Origin: Pseudeuparius sepicola
Taxonomy: Eukaryota; Arthropoda; Insecta; Coleoptera; Anthribidae
Assembly: GCA_963920635.1 (NCBI GenBank)
Contig: OY987298.1
Coordinates: forward strand, 129,217,735 to 129,281,734
Length of the DNA: 64,000 bases
Reading direction: 5' to 3'
This document shows, piece by piece, positions 45,141 through 55,986 of this stretch (position 1 is the first letter of the stretch; every line of letters begins with the position of its first letter). The notes under the pieces were generated by a model. It had not been told where the DNA came from. It was given only the letters and a program-made list of their open reading frames with translations, and searched no databases. A program made the position numbers and the translations under genes.

Positions 45141-46142
45141 TAGAGGAAAGTACCCTAATATGAGACCACATTACATTTTGTTCTGTATTTTATACTATAA
45201 TATATTGTATTGCGCAAACTTACATCGCGAATACGTTCAATATAGTCTCTATTTTCACTGCAGTTTATGTAGGATTGCCAAATATTAACAGTAGTTGCGT
45301 AAATGAGAATTATGAAAAAAAAAGTCAAATCTTCAATTTTTAAAATTGGGTGCCTAATATGAGACAGTCTCATATCCAGGTTTAACAAAAGCACTACTTG
45401 CCACAAAATAATTTTTATTTCAAAAACTTTAAAAGAATATCAAATTAACCTAGTATCACAGACCTATATAACATATAGGTCTGTGCTAGTATACAACAAT
45501 TTAGTTACATAACACTTGACACACTTAACAGGTTCCTAATATGAGACAGTCTCATATTAAGGTTTAACAAAAATACTACTTACCACAAAATAATTTTTAT
45601 TTCAAAAACATTAAATGAATATCAACTCTACATAGTATACAACTCTTTAATTATATAACACTTGGCACTCTATTCAAATTATTAGCAATCTAAATTGGAT
45701 CAAGCAAGTCTCCTTATATGAGATATCTCATATTAAGAACACTGGGGTGTCTCATATTAGGAATCCGATATACCTACATATAGAATTTCTTGCCATCGTT
45801 AACAAATGTTATTAAATGCGTTATATAACTACTCTAATTATAAAATAACTTTTATTCAATACAACAAGCTACAAAAATATATTAAACACTTACCACGTTA
45901 TTTAGAATTACACGGTAACCCAAGCCCTTTAAAAGTTTGTGCACGTAGGGTTGAAGTAAACAATGCCTTTCTTAACCTAAAAATTTAGATGAGCTAGACA
46001 CTGCACTATATGTGGCTACTTATACCATTAGTGATTATTTGAGATATTGCAAGCTAGATGGAGACTCTTACTTTAGGAGTTAGTGTGGGGTCTCATATTG
46101 GGAACTGTCTCATATTAGGGCACTTTCCTCTATATAATCTAA
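45141..46142. mobile_element. Pogo-type miniature element with TAATATGAGAC site arrays
   Basis: The element proper is 45143-46140, flanked by TA. Inverted ends GAGGAAAGTACCCTAATATG (one mismatch) extend into GAGAC. CTAATATGAGAC/GTCTCATATTA motifs recur many times: 45155, 45353, 45365, 45537, 45549, near 45718, 45751, 46091 and 46108. The architecture (TA duplication, CCC near the tip, spaced internal copies of the tip motif) parallels the pogo-like element at 37572-41253, but the motif differs. No transposase. Confidence 0.8.
45352..45700 (+). repeat. Internal tandem duplication of about 183 bp
   Basis: CCTAATATGAGACAGTCTCA through CACAAAATAATTTTTATTTC is repeated from 45535. Copy 1 additionally contains the perfect 12-bp-arm hairpin ACAGACCTATAT (45458-45484), which copy 2 lacks. 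Confidence 0.85.
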
Positions 46143-46775
46143 TATCCCACGATTGTATAAGATTTCATAACGTTTAATTTTTATTAGAAAGGAGATATAT
46201 ATAGTCAAACTATCTTAAAAATGGAATACCCTGTATAAACGATAAACACGATAAACATGCATAACATGTACTCCGTATAGCGGTATTTTTGTTCAAAATT
46301 CTAGTTTCAGTTAGATACTGTTTTCACTGTAATCTACACTGGGTTTCCAATAATCTAGATATTTAGTTAATCAAGTATGTTAACAAATTTATAAAGAAAA
46401 TATCAGAATGAAGTCTTAAACTAGTATGAGAACTAATTTCGTAAGTATATTATTATTTTACTATATTCTCGTTTCTCGCCCTATTGTGCGCAGCAAGGCC
46501 AATCAATGCAAGCTCATCGAAAATAATGTGACCAATATGGAGCTCTGTTGTAATTGCAGGTTGCTATAGAAGCATGTCCGTTGACCAATAGATTACCAAC
46601 CAGTCTACTCCGCCTCTAATAACACACTCTTATAGCAACGCTCACGATGATGCATACAAACAATATCGATGTCGCTAAACCAACCAATGATATTCGTTAA
46701 AGGCGTTCCTGGTGCCATAGCGCCTATAACCTGATGGGTATACCCACAATAGTTTGATATCCGATCAAATAGGAC
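46143..46775. other. Interval with CCAAT and X-box-like motifs
   Basis: A lone element end GGAATACCCTGTA lies at about 46222-46235. Between 46495 and 46700 GGCCAATC, GACCAATA, AACCAATG and half X-boxes GGTTGCTATAG and TATAGCAACG cluster, which could mark a promoter. No coding exon recognised. Confidence 0.3.
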
Positions 46776-47603
46776 TACAGGATGATTTTTTTAGGTCTAC
46801 CACCGCCATTTTCTCGCTTATTTTACGCCCTACAAAAAAAAGCGTAAGAAACAAAAATGTTGCAATTTTGGACATCTAAGTGGTGCTGCAAAAGAAATCG
46901 GCATCCATGGCCAACTTGTCGCGCAATATTAAAAAAAACTCAAATTTAGCAAAACTATTAATAGCCGTGGAATGTTTATTTTAAGAGACAGATGAAAACT
47001 TTTATATTGAAAATTGATGGTACTGAGAAGCTTTATCCATCCACGTAGTCAGATAGTTTCAGCAAATTACACAGGGTCTTCGGCTTTCTTGATTCTATGA
47101 AAATTGTTTTGTTTATTTCTTATTAAGCGATTTTCTCGCTTATTTTAGGCCGCACAGAAAATACGTGACATAACAAAATATGGCAATTTTGGTTAGCGAG
47201 GCGACTTTAAAATAGAAATGGGCCTCCATGCCCAACTTTTCGCACTGTACTAAGGAAACTTAGAATCGACAAAAATTTTCATGGTCTCAAGAGAGCCGAA
47301 GACCCTGTGCAATTTGCTGAAACTATCTGACTACGTGGATGGATAAAGCTTCTCAGTGGCATCAATTTTCAATATAAAAGTTTTCCTCTGTCTCTTAAAA
47401 TAAACATTCCACGGCTATTAATAGCTTTGCTCAATTTGAGGTTTTTGTAATATTGCGCGAAAAGTTGGCCATGGATGCCGAATTCTTTTGCAGCACCACT
47501 TAGCTGTCCAAAATTGCAACATTTTTGTTTCTTATGTTTTTTTTGTAGGGCGCAAAATAAGCGAGAAAATCGCGCTGGTAGACCTAAAAAAACTCATCCT
47601 GTA
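46776..47603. mobile_element. CAGGATGA fold-back, family E copy 1
   Basis: TACAGGATGATTTTTTTAGG and complement. Arms of about 370 bp include TTTTCTCGCTTATTTTACGC and CATCCATGGCCAACTTG in mirror image. A second diverged copy lies at 60420-61300. Confidence 0.9.
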
Positions 47604-48234
47604 TAGATAAAATGTACAACAAAAAAAACTGTTAATTATTATACAATCAACACGAAGTCATCAATAAATATAATAACACAACAAAAACATAAGGTGTATG
47701 AAAGTCAAATACAATAGGGAGGTTAAAATAATAAATAATGCTTTATTTCTATTTGGACTCGATGCTAAAATAGGAAAGAAATTGGGCAAAATATTTCAAG
47801 CAGACTACAAAAAGTGCCGTGGAATAAAAAAATTCCATGACAATTAATTAAAACCAGAAACAAAGTACTAGATACATATTAAAGGGATTTTAACTAGATC
47901 AATCATTATATAAATATATAGGAAACACCTTTGACGTTTCGAGGATTGTTTAAAATGTTGCCCTTATTGGGAACTTAGCACTGCCACCGACAAAATTCTA
48001 TTCATTGCTTCATTTGGGATCTGTTTCTCAGAAAATTGCCAATATTTCCAAAATAATTGAAATATCTCCTTTATAAGACTACAAATTCTTTAATTAACTA
48101 TTTTGTACATAATAAGGACAAAATTCTCATATTGGATAGAAGTGGAGTATACAGATTGGATTGTAATGACGGTGAGTCTTTCTCCATTGGTAGAACTTAT
48201 ATCCCATTTGTTGCGTACATTCTGTCGGTCACTA
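47604..48234. other. Interval with no recognised gene
   Basis: AT-rich; nothing recognised. Confidence 0.55.
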
Positions 48235-48663
48235 TACAGGGTGGCCCACCACGAACTGCATCGATCTTTACCTATATGGAAAACTAAAAGTAGGAAAATG
48301 CTGAATATTTGGCACCTCACCAATGCCGATGGGCGCTGCTCAACTAAAATATTTTGGTGAATCTGGCACTTCCGGTTATACCGGAAGTCGATATCAACTT
48401 TCTTATCTTAAATAGAACACCCTGTATATTATTGCATTTTTGGATTCTAGGCATCATTTTGGAACCAAAACATGCAACATGTCCTATGTCTAAATCTAAC
48501 TGTTTTTGAGATATTTGTATTTTTCCGCAAAAAATTACAGGTGCAGACCTAAAGTCAATTAGCAATTTATACGAGGAAACCGCGAAATTCCAAAACGATT
48601 TTTTGGCATCGTGTAATAGAAGCCCTGACCTAGTGATCTCAGCTGAGAAATAAATCCGTTCTT

Positions 48664-49401
48664 ATACAGGGTGTTCACAAAATATGAATAAAAATTACAA
48701 TCAAAATGTGCTTAAATCTCGAAATTTTCAAATGGAAACCCCCTTTTTTTTAATGCGATCCTATTCACCACTAAAAATGATGACAACTTTGTGTAAGGTT
48801 TCCTATACCTAAATGCAGTAATTTTCGATTAATTTACGAAAAACCCACTTTTCGCCCATAAAATGCGGGGTTTGCTTAACGCTTGGAAAATCATGTTAGC
48901 CGTGGACGTTGAAAAGACATTCGCGGCTGAGGAAATGTCACTTGGTTTATAAATTATTGTCAACAATAATGCCGGCGCGTTTAAATTACATACAAACTAT
49001 GATTATGTATCGCACGTTCTTGATATTACCTTGTATTCTCCGTAGATAATAAAACATTTAAATAATTCATTATTTGTGTAATTTAAGCGCGCCGGCATTA
49101 TTGTTGGCAATAATTTATAAACCAAGTGACATTTCCTCAGCCGCGATTGTCTTTTCAACGTCCACGGCTAACATGATTTTGCAAGCGTTAAGCAAACCCC
49201 GCATTTTATGGGCGAAAAGTGGGTTTTTCGTAAATTAATCGAAAATTACTGCATTTAGGTATAGGAAACCTTACACAAAGTTGTCATCATTTTTAGTGGT
49301 GAATAAGATCGCATTAAAAAAAGGGGGTTTCCATTTGAAAATTTCGAGATTTAAGCACATTTTGATTGTAATTTTTATTCATATTTTGTGAACATCCTGT
49401 A
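48664..49401. mobile_element. CAGGGTGTTCAC fold-back at the composite's inner dyad
   Basis: TACAGGGTGTTCACAAAATA and complement; arms of about 320 bp with the dyad near 49033, sharing CGCCCATAAAATGCGGGG and AAATGTCACTTGG blocks. The central 120 bp or so is imperfectly paired. Confidence 0.9.
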
Positions 49402-49793
49402 TAATAACGGATTTATTTCTCAGCTGAGATCACTAGGTCAGGGCTTCTGTTACACGATGCCAAAAAATCGTTTTGAAATTTCGCGGTTTCCTCGTATAAA
49501 TTGCTAATTGACTTTAGGTCTGCACCTGTAATTTTTTTCGGAAAAATACAAATATCTCAAAAACGGTTAGATTTAGACATAGGACATGTTGCATGTTTTG
49601 GTTCCAAAATGATGCCTAGAATCCAAAAATGCAATAATATACAGGGTGTTCTATTTAAGATAAGAAAGTTGATATCGACTTCCGGTATAACCGGAAGCGC
49701 CAGATTCACCAAAATATTTTAGTTGAGCAGCGCCCATCGACATTGATGAGGTGCCAAATTTTCAGAATTTTCCTACTTTTAGTTTTCCATATA

Positions 49794-50412
49794 TACAGTG
49801 TGTCCTCGGATAGAGTTAGGATAGGGTGTAAATGACAAAAAAAAATTCGAGTTGAAATTTGAGCTTCTGGGGATAAGCCCTGCTTGGTTTGAAACTAATT
49901 TGTGACGTAATTTTATTTTCGAAAAATCCCGTATTCCTTCGGGATTTTGAAAAAACTAATTTTTCACATCAGTAAAGTGCCCTTTCTGTAGGTTTTACGG
50001 CAAAATGTTATTAAGGAAACTTGCTCAGAATGATGAACTGAGTAGGTTTGCGAATTTCGAAAGTCTAGGCCTACTTTGATTTTTTGGCATTTTTCCCACT
50101 TCTCTTTAGAAAAGTGCACTTTGTGTAGCTTCCACATTAAAATGTTATAAAAAAAACTTGTTCAGAATGAAAAACTGGATAGGTGTGAATAATTTCAAAA
50201 GCCTAGGTCGACATTGATTTTTGTGCGTTTTAATTTTTTAGCAGAAAGAAATCAAAGTCGACCTAGGCTTTTGAAATTTTTCACACCTATGCAGTTTTTC
50301 ATTGTGAACAAGTTTTCTTAATAACATTTTAATGGAAAGCTACACAAAGTGCACTTTTCTAAAGAAAAGTGAGAAAAAATGCCAAAAAATCAAAGTAGGC
50401 CTAGACACTGTA
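49794..50412. mobile_element. CAGTGTGTCC fold-back inserted in one arm only
   Basis: TACAGTGTGTCCTCGG and the right end AGACACTGTA. Arms pair strongly at 50070-50405 (AGGCCTACTTTGATTTTTTG mirrored, TAGGTCGAC mirrored). The opposite outer arm (near 48270) lacks it, giving an empty-site comparison. Confidence 0.75.
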
Positions 50413-50720
50413 GATCGATACAGTTCTGGTGGGCCACCCTGTATATTAGTGAATAAATAGATATAGTCTGATACATTAAACATTTTGTAGTTGTATTCCC
50501 TAACTCCAAATATGTATTCATAGACACCAGGTTTGTGGTCCTAATTGATTTAGAAGCCAAGATATTGATAATACACCTAAATTTGGGTTGGTTCCTATAA
50601 ACAAATTAAAATACGTAAGTAGTATCTGGAAAAAATTGTGTGCTTTTATCCGGTGTGTCCACATTAAGGCTAAATTTGACGTTAAACTGACCCACTATTT
50701 ATATTAATTTTCACGTCAAT

Positions 50721-51246
50721 CGACAGGGTGTTCCAAGTTTTTTTACTCACATTATAAATATGGGTCCTATAAAGTTCTTCATTTCTGAGATACAGGGCGT
50801 TATTTTAAAATTGAATTATGAGATCTCTCAAGATAATCAAGCTACTGAACTGAAATTTTACATTACTGTGTTTTTGGGGATGGAAAATAAGCTGAAAATG
50901 TCAATTTCTACTTATCTCACGCTGTTTTTTGGATCGTGATTTTATACTCGCACACTCACACGCAGGTCCATTATTTTAGTTCATCTTTTCATTTTGCAAC
51001 AGAAGTTTACTTTTGTTTCATAACGATAAAATCAACCGTTCGGCTTGAAACTGCCAGGACGTTCCCCAAAACACCTATGTTAACTCCAACATTCGAAACA
51101 AAATATTTACCTACCGCTTTCAAATGTTACAGATTAGCTGGTCCATTTAAAGTCATAAAAAAAACCTATGAACAATTAACCAAAATTATTCGCTGTCCTA
51201 CGCAGTTTAGCTTGCTTATAGCAATTAAATTTGTGATTTCTTGGAT
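50721..51246. mobile_element. Core-family-D fold-back, single arm
   Basis: ACAGGGTGTTCCAAG at 50724 is followed by the family D module (AAGATAATCAAGCTACTGAA near 50830, ATAACGATAAAATCAACCG near 51020). The mirror arm is absent; the next element starts at 51256. Confidence 0.65.
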
Positions 51247-51255
51247 ATAGGTACA

Positions 51256-52270
51256 TACAGGGTGTTTCTAAATTATGGTGTCAATGTAATACGACAGATA
51301 GAAAATCTCATTTTGAACAAAAAAAATCCTATAAACATGGGTCCTAAAATGCATAACAAGAAAGTTACAGGTTGATGAAAGTATAGTTTGAAAAACATCT
51401 TTAGGTATCACAATAACTTCTACAGAAGTTATGCAATTTAAATGAAACTTGGTGCAATTCCTTATTAACTGAAGTGCAACAATTTTGTATAAAAACGATT
51501 TATTCCCATCGACCAGAGGCGGAGGGGCGGGGTAGCACAATGGGTTTTCTACTCATAACTTTTTTGAGGTTATCTTGTTGGTCTCGCCGGTTCATCACTT
51601 TAGGGCATCTTTTCATTTTGCAACAAAAATATACTCTTGTTTCTTAACTACAAAATCAACCGTTTGCGTTTAAATCGGCAAAATGTTTCCCAAAACTCCT
51701 GTTACCTCTAAAATTCGAAAAATAAAATTATCGCCTACCGCATTTAAATTTTTACAGATGAATTTTAGGTTCAAAATTAAGAAAAAATTTCTAATGGATA
51801 TTGAGTAAAACATCACTGGTTTTGCTGAAATATGGATTTCAAAATTTTGACGACTTCAATCAGTTCCATTTTGAAAGCGAAAAATTTTTGATACATAGTC
51901 ATAGGGAATTTTTTGTCACTTGTACATTTATTTTGTAAAATTTGAAAGCGGTAGTTGAAAATTTTGTTTTTCGAATTTTGGAGTTAACAACATTTTGCCG
52001 ATTTCAACGTAAACGGTTGATTTTATCGTTATGAAACAAGAGTACATTTTTATTGCAAAATAAAAAGATGCACTAAAATGATGAACCTGCGAGACCAAAA
52101 AGATAACCTCAAAAAAATTATGAGTAGAAAACCCATTGTGCTACCCCGCCCCTCTGCCTCTGGTCGATGGGAATAAATCGTTTTTACACAAAATTGTTGC
52201 ACTTCAGTTACTAAAGAATTGCACCAAGTTTCCTTTAAATTGCATAACTTCTGTAACTATACTTTCATCA
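51256..52270. mobile_element. CAGGGTGTTTC fold-back containing the family D core
   Basis: TACAGGGTGTTTCTAAATTA starts it. Arms pair strongly at 51430-51590 and 52090-52265 (GATTTATTCCCATCGACCAG, GTTTTCTACTCATAA mirrored). The core 51550-52110 is the family D module, again as a palindrome. The right tip is truncated near 52270. Confidence 0.75.
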
Positions 52271-52499
52271 CCCTTTCTGCCTATTCATGTGAAACTGGCA
52301 CAAGCCGCCACTGCCGGGATCCAAAGTTGCAGCGCTACCGCTAGCCACTTGTCTGTACGAGTAGCTTTGGATGGTTTCACTGGGCCATCTCTGTAAATAC
52401 AGAAACCACAAAAATTTAGTTTTACTGTGAACTGTGATCCTCTGGAAAAAATATTATGTATATTCACATCTTCTCCAGAATAATTTATTCACGTTAATG

Positions 52500-52840
52500 T
52501 GGGTCTCGGTGCTACCTGACGACAGTCGGGCCCATTGAACGCCGCTAAGGGTGGCGCGCTATCTCGCCATCGGCGCGACAATGTGCGGGCGCATGACAGG
52601 CGCTGGCGCCGTGTGTTCCGGTTCCGGTCTTTACAGCGACGCCGGCGCTCGGGTTCGATACTCGCACCGCGCGAATAATCGCAACTTCGGCTCGCTTTGT
52701 TTAGGGAAATAGTGCGGCAGAAAGTTTCGGCGGGCTGATAACGGCAATTTTGCGCGTGGGCCGCCAACAAAGGGTGTGTTGGTTGTGGTTGTTTCACGTT
52801 CGGTAGCGTGTGCTTTTTCGGGGGGCATCCCGACTCATTT
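52500..52840. promoter_or_regulatory. GC-rich island, candidate regulatory DNA
   Basis: CpG-rich block with GGCGCGCTATCTCGCC, GGCGCTGGCGCC and CCGGTTCCGG motifs between AT-rich flanks. Arg-rich frames on the minus strand are compositional. Function unproven. Confidence 0.35.
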
Positions 52841-52902
52841 CTGCGGTAGTATAGCAGATACCCAGTAATAAATTTGGTAAAATTAAAACAATAAAATTCA
52901 CA

Positions 52903-53080
52903 TAAAGTCCACATGGATTCTTGTTAAATTAACCACTTTCGTTTTGGTACAATTTGAATTTTTACACTAAATTTACACATGTGTGTAGAATAATACAGCC
53001 TTTAGTTTAGTGCAATATTTATCATTTTCCGTGCACATATTTTACGAGATCTGGTGTTTCATAATACTTTTTTACCCTTA
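52903..53080 (+). repeat. Dispersed direct repeat, mate about 56600-56755
   Basis: GTCCACATGGATTCTTGTTA through GTGTTTCATAATAC recurs in the same orientation with scattered differences on the far side of the 53147-55858 fold-back. TTTACAC motifs abound. Origin unknown. Confidence 0.75.
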
Positions 53081-53744
53081 TACGAAGTGTTTAGTAAACA
53101 TGTTATTAAATGGGTTTCGGCTGCGTGCACGTAGGTAAATGTTAATAACGAAGAAGAGGTGTATTTTCGTGCAAATTATATTTGTAAAATTAGGCCAACT
53201 CCTTCTAGTTCAGGAATATTACGTTTTTATTCCGACAAAATTCATAGTTTTGAAAATTGGTGGGTATGTTAGGAATAGCATAAGGATTAATAAACCAAAA
53301 AGTTCCCATCCCTAAATAGTGTGCTTCATCCCCCAGGACGTCCTTTCTACCCCCATTTTGAGTTTTTCTAGATTATATCGGCAACCGTGTAATTTTCGAC
53401 AAAAATACCTCTGTACAAAATTGTTCCTTGGAAAATTCTCTATTAAAAAGGTTTTTAACACTTTTTTCCTAAAATTACTAATAACCTGGGAAATATGGCG
53501 CAAACATATAAGGGTTGGTTCCGATTAGCACTCTCTACAGTACGGTCTAAAACGTTCAACGCTTAAAAAAGCAGTAGGCACTAAAATGTATTTACAATTT
53601 TAATAAATAAACAACTTTCACCCCCTCACTTCTATAAAAAGAAAGTGTTGGACTTATTTCCACACCACCCTAGAGGTAAAGTACTTGGCGCTTTTTTTTA
53701 AGTGGTATCCCCTGTAGGCCTAATCCACTAATTACAAATGTTAA

Positions 53745-54172
53745 TTATAAATCTTGGTCGTCTTCCACAGATTCAACATTTAAGCGTGATTGTCCATGGC
53801 AATGATAACACATTGTAATAGAGCAACGCAAGCCTGCCCTTCTGCAACTATACCTGTATTTACACCCTAATTTACATGAACATGAAATAAGCGTTAAAAC
53901 TTTAAAACAGATTCGGGAGCTGGTTCTTTTATAGTCATTGTTGGGATTAATATACCGCCAACTTTTTTCCACCCCCAATCGGTAGCTTTGAGCGTCACAT
54001 TTTTCCATGCTTGAATTTGGTGAAAAACCCGATAAGAAGTTGGTGGAAGTTTTGACAACATAACAGTGTTGCAGGCTTTACCAACTAGTCTGTAAAAAGA
54101 CATAAATCGGTATTCATCTAGACTTTCTTCTGCCGAGGTACAGTTGTATAAAGCTAAAATAATGTCTTTTAT
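53745..54172 (-). pseudogene. CXC-like cysteine-rich gene tail, left-arm copy
   Basis: Reading outward from about 54172: ALYNCTSAEESLDEYRF, LSKLPPTSYRVFHQIQ, LKATDWGWKKVGGILIP and IKEPAPESVL. A frame change near 53905 follows, and then a cysteine-rich end (ISCSCKLGCKYRYSCRRAG ... MCYHCHGQSRLN) and an acidic tail. I know this LPPT-S---Q-W--TDWGW + CXC-type layout from uncharacterised arthropod multi-copy proteins, often transposon-linked; function unknown. This copy lacks a few residues after PPTS and has lost cysteines kept in the other arm (Tyr in RYSC, Arg in QSRLN). It is not functional as it stands. Confidence 0.7.
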
Positions 54173-54182
54173 AAAATAACAG

Positions 54183-54540
54183 ACTAGTTGGTAAAGCCAG
54201 CAACACTGTTATGTTGTCAAAACTTCCACCAACTTCTGCTGCTGCTCGGCAACACTCTTATCGAGTTTTTCACCAAATTCAAACATGGAAAAATGTGACG
54301 CTCAAAGCTACCGATTGGGGGTGGAAAAAAGTTGGCGGTATATTAATCCCAACCATTACTATAAAAGAACCAGCTCCCGAATCTGTTTTAACGCTTATTA
54401 TTTCATGTTCAAGTAAATTAGGGTGCGAATACAGGTGTAGTTGCAGAAGAGCAGGCTTGCGTTGCTCTACAATGTGTTATCATTGCCATGGACAATCATG
54501 CTTAAATGTTGAATCTGTGGAAGACGACCAAGATTTATAA
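54183..54540 (+). pseudogene. CXC-like cysteine-rich gene tail, right-arm copy
   Basis: Mirror copy of 53745-54172 in one uninterrupted frame: LSKLPPTSAAARQHSYRVF, LKATDWGWKKVGGILIP, IKEPAPESVLTLIIS, then CSSKLGCEYRCSCRRAG and MCYHCHGQSCLN, and an acidic end with TAA at 54538-54540. It retains the AAARQHS segment and more cysteines than the other arm but has Ser where the left arm has the second Cys of CSC. It lacks the upstream coding extension seen for the left copy, because the palindrome's dyad cuts it off. Confidence 0.7.
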
Positions 54541-54636
54541 TTAACATTTGATAATTAGTGGATTAGGCCTACAGGGGATACCACTTAAAAAAAGTGCCAA
54601 GTACCTACTTTACCTCCAGGGTGGTGTGGAAATAAG

Positions 54637-55106
54637 TACAGGGTGTTCCCGTATATTTTGACCCACCCCTAGAGACTTTATTTTTCGAATTAGAAAAAAA
54701 TTACTTAAATGAAAGTTGTGGTTTTTTCTGAACCGCTAGGATCTGTTACTAGATAAAACAAATGAGCGTCGCAAATTTATGAAAAATATTCACTTACTTT
54801 TTTTAATGGAACACCCTGTATATTTGGGGATTTTTGAATTGCACGCATTTTTCCGATTCCAACAATATAAATATGTTATATGTTTGCATTCGCATGATAT
54901 TCCAAATTGCAGATAAGTACGATCTTTATATTATTTAATCAAGGTTGCCATGGAAAAACATTTCAACTTAGGCAAGAGCATTCCTGTCAATCCATTATTT
55001 TTGGGACAATACACCTTGGTACCCTACAACTCATTTATGTAATTTTTTTCTAACTCGAAAAATAAAGGCTCTAGGAGAGGGTCAAAATATACGGGAACAC
55101 CCTGTA
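54637..55106. mobile_element. CAGGGTG fold-back, family K copy 2
   Basis: Ends TACAGGGTGTTCCCGTATAT and complement; closely similar to 16861-17339 over its full length. It interrupts the right arm of the 53147-55858 fold-back. The left arm keeps the uninterrupted site (AAATAAG next to CAACACTTTCT in complement, near 53655), showing insertion at a TA-like dinucleotide. Confidence 0.92.
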
Positions 55107-55764
55107 CAACACTTTCTTTTTATAGAGGTGAGGGGGTGAAAGTTGTTTATTTATTAAAATTGTAAATACATTTTAGTGCCTATACTATGCTATTTTAAGC
55201 GTTGAACGTTTTAGATCGTACTGTAGAGAGTGGTAATCGGAACCAACCCTTATGTTTGTGCCATATTTCCCAGGTTATTAGTAATTTCAGGAAAAAAGTG
55301 TTAAAATCCTTTTTGATAGAGAATTTTCCAAGGAACAATTTTGTATATAGGTATTTTTGTCGAAAATTACACGGTTGCCGATATAATCTAGAAAACCTCA
55401 AAATGGGGGTAGAAAGGACGTCCTGGGGGATGAAGCACACAATTTAGGGATGGGAACTTTTCGGTTTATTATTACGTATGCTGTCCTGATTATTTCCACC
55501 AATTTTCAAAACTTTATGAATTTTGTCGGATATATCGCACTTTAGACCGTAATATTCCTGAACTATTCCACACTGCACTGCATGGCTATCGGCCTTTCAA
55601 TTTTACTACTATGAATTTTTGTTTAAAATAATTTTATATAACATGTGTTAAGCTTATGGTTGTGATGTTAATTTAACATTTTAATGTGTGACATGGGATT
55701 TCCATCGTCTTTTTATACCTGTATTAAACTCAGTTGCTCCAATTTTCTGTACACACCAGACATG

Positions 55765-55804
55765 TGGTACTGATGATGGCTATGTAGCCGAAAGCGCTTT
55801 ACCA
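55765..55804 (+). ncRNA. Hammerhead ribozyme-like motif
   Basis: In order: TGGTA (55765-55769), the invariant CTGATGA (55770-55776), a bulged T, stem II GGCT-ATGT-AGCC (55778-55789), GAA (55790-55792), a minimal self-complementary stem III AGCGCT (55793-55798), T as the residue before the cleavage point (55799), and TACCA pairing with TGGTA (55800-55804). A very short stem III is typical of the hammerheads described in Penelope-like retroelements. The extra T before stem II is a deviation. No Penelope coding sequence was found nearby. Confidence 0.45.
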
Positions 55805-55858
55805 TGCTAATTTTACAAATATAATTTGCACGAAAATACACCTCTTCTTTGTTATAAA

Positions 55859-55986
55859 CATGTTATGGCAAACATTCAAGGGGTTATGGTCCGGGAGCTG
55901 TCGACACTAAATTTTGTAACATTATAGATACCTAAAGATTAATTTTATTGTATGTGTTATATCGGAGCTAAGAATGCCTGAAATCG
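55859..55986. other. Short interval, nothing recognised
   Basis: AT-rich spacer between the fold-back and the next miniature element. Confidence 0.5.

Larger units (their letters stand above)
48235..50443. mobile_element. Composite palindrome of several CAGGGTG elements
   Basis: Outer ends TACAGGGTGGCCCACCA and complement. The left side holds a 193-bp unit with its own ends (48235-48427). Its mirror at 49639-50443 is the same unit enlarged by an insertion (49794-50412). Between them, 48428-48663 and 49402-49638 are mirror copies around the fold-back 48664-49401. Mirror-image open frames at 48344-48565 and 49501-49722 span element ends and are not genes. Confidence 0.85.
53147..55858. mobile_element. 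2.7-kb fold-back carrying a gene tail in each arm
   Basis: AACGAAGAAGAGGTGTATTT and complement at the tips; arms of about 1 kb at high identity with the dyad near 54145. The right arm is longer because of a family K insertion (54637-55106) and an unpaired piece at about 55570-55800 that includes a hammerhead-like motif. Each arm contains the C-terminal part of a cysteine-rich protein gene, reading outward from the centre. Confidence 0.9.

Noticed and set aside
48344..49722. Two near-identical open frames (48344-48565 minus, 49501-49722 plus) as a duplicated gene
   Set aside because: They are mirror images within a palindrome and read through element ends (CACCCTGTATA), so duplication reflects the fold-back, not a protein.
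53312..55447. Mirror open frames near 53312-53528 and 55195-55447
   Set aside because: They are complementary stretches of the fold-back arms without domain resemblance, unlike the cysteine-rich tails further inside.
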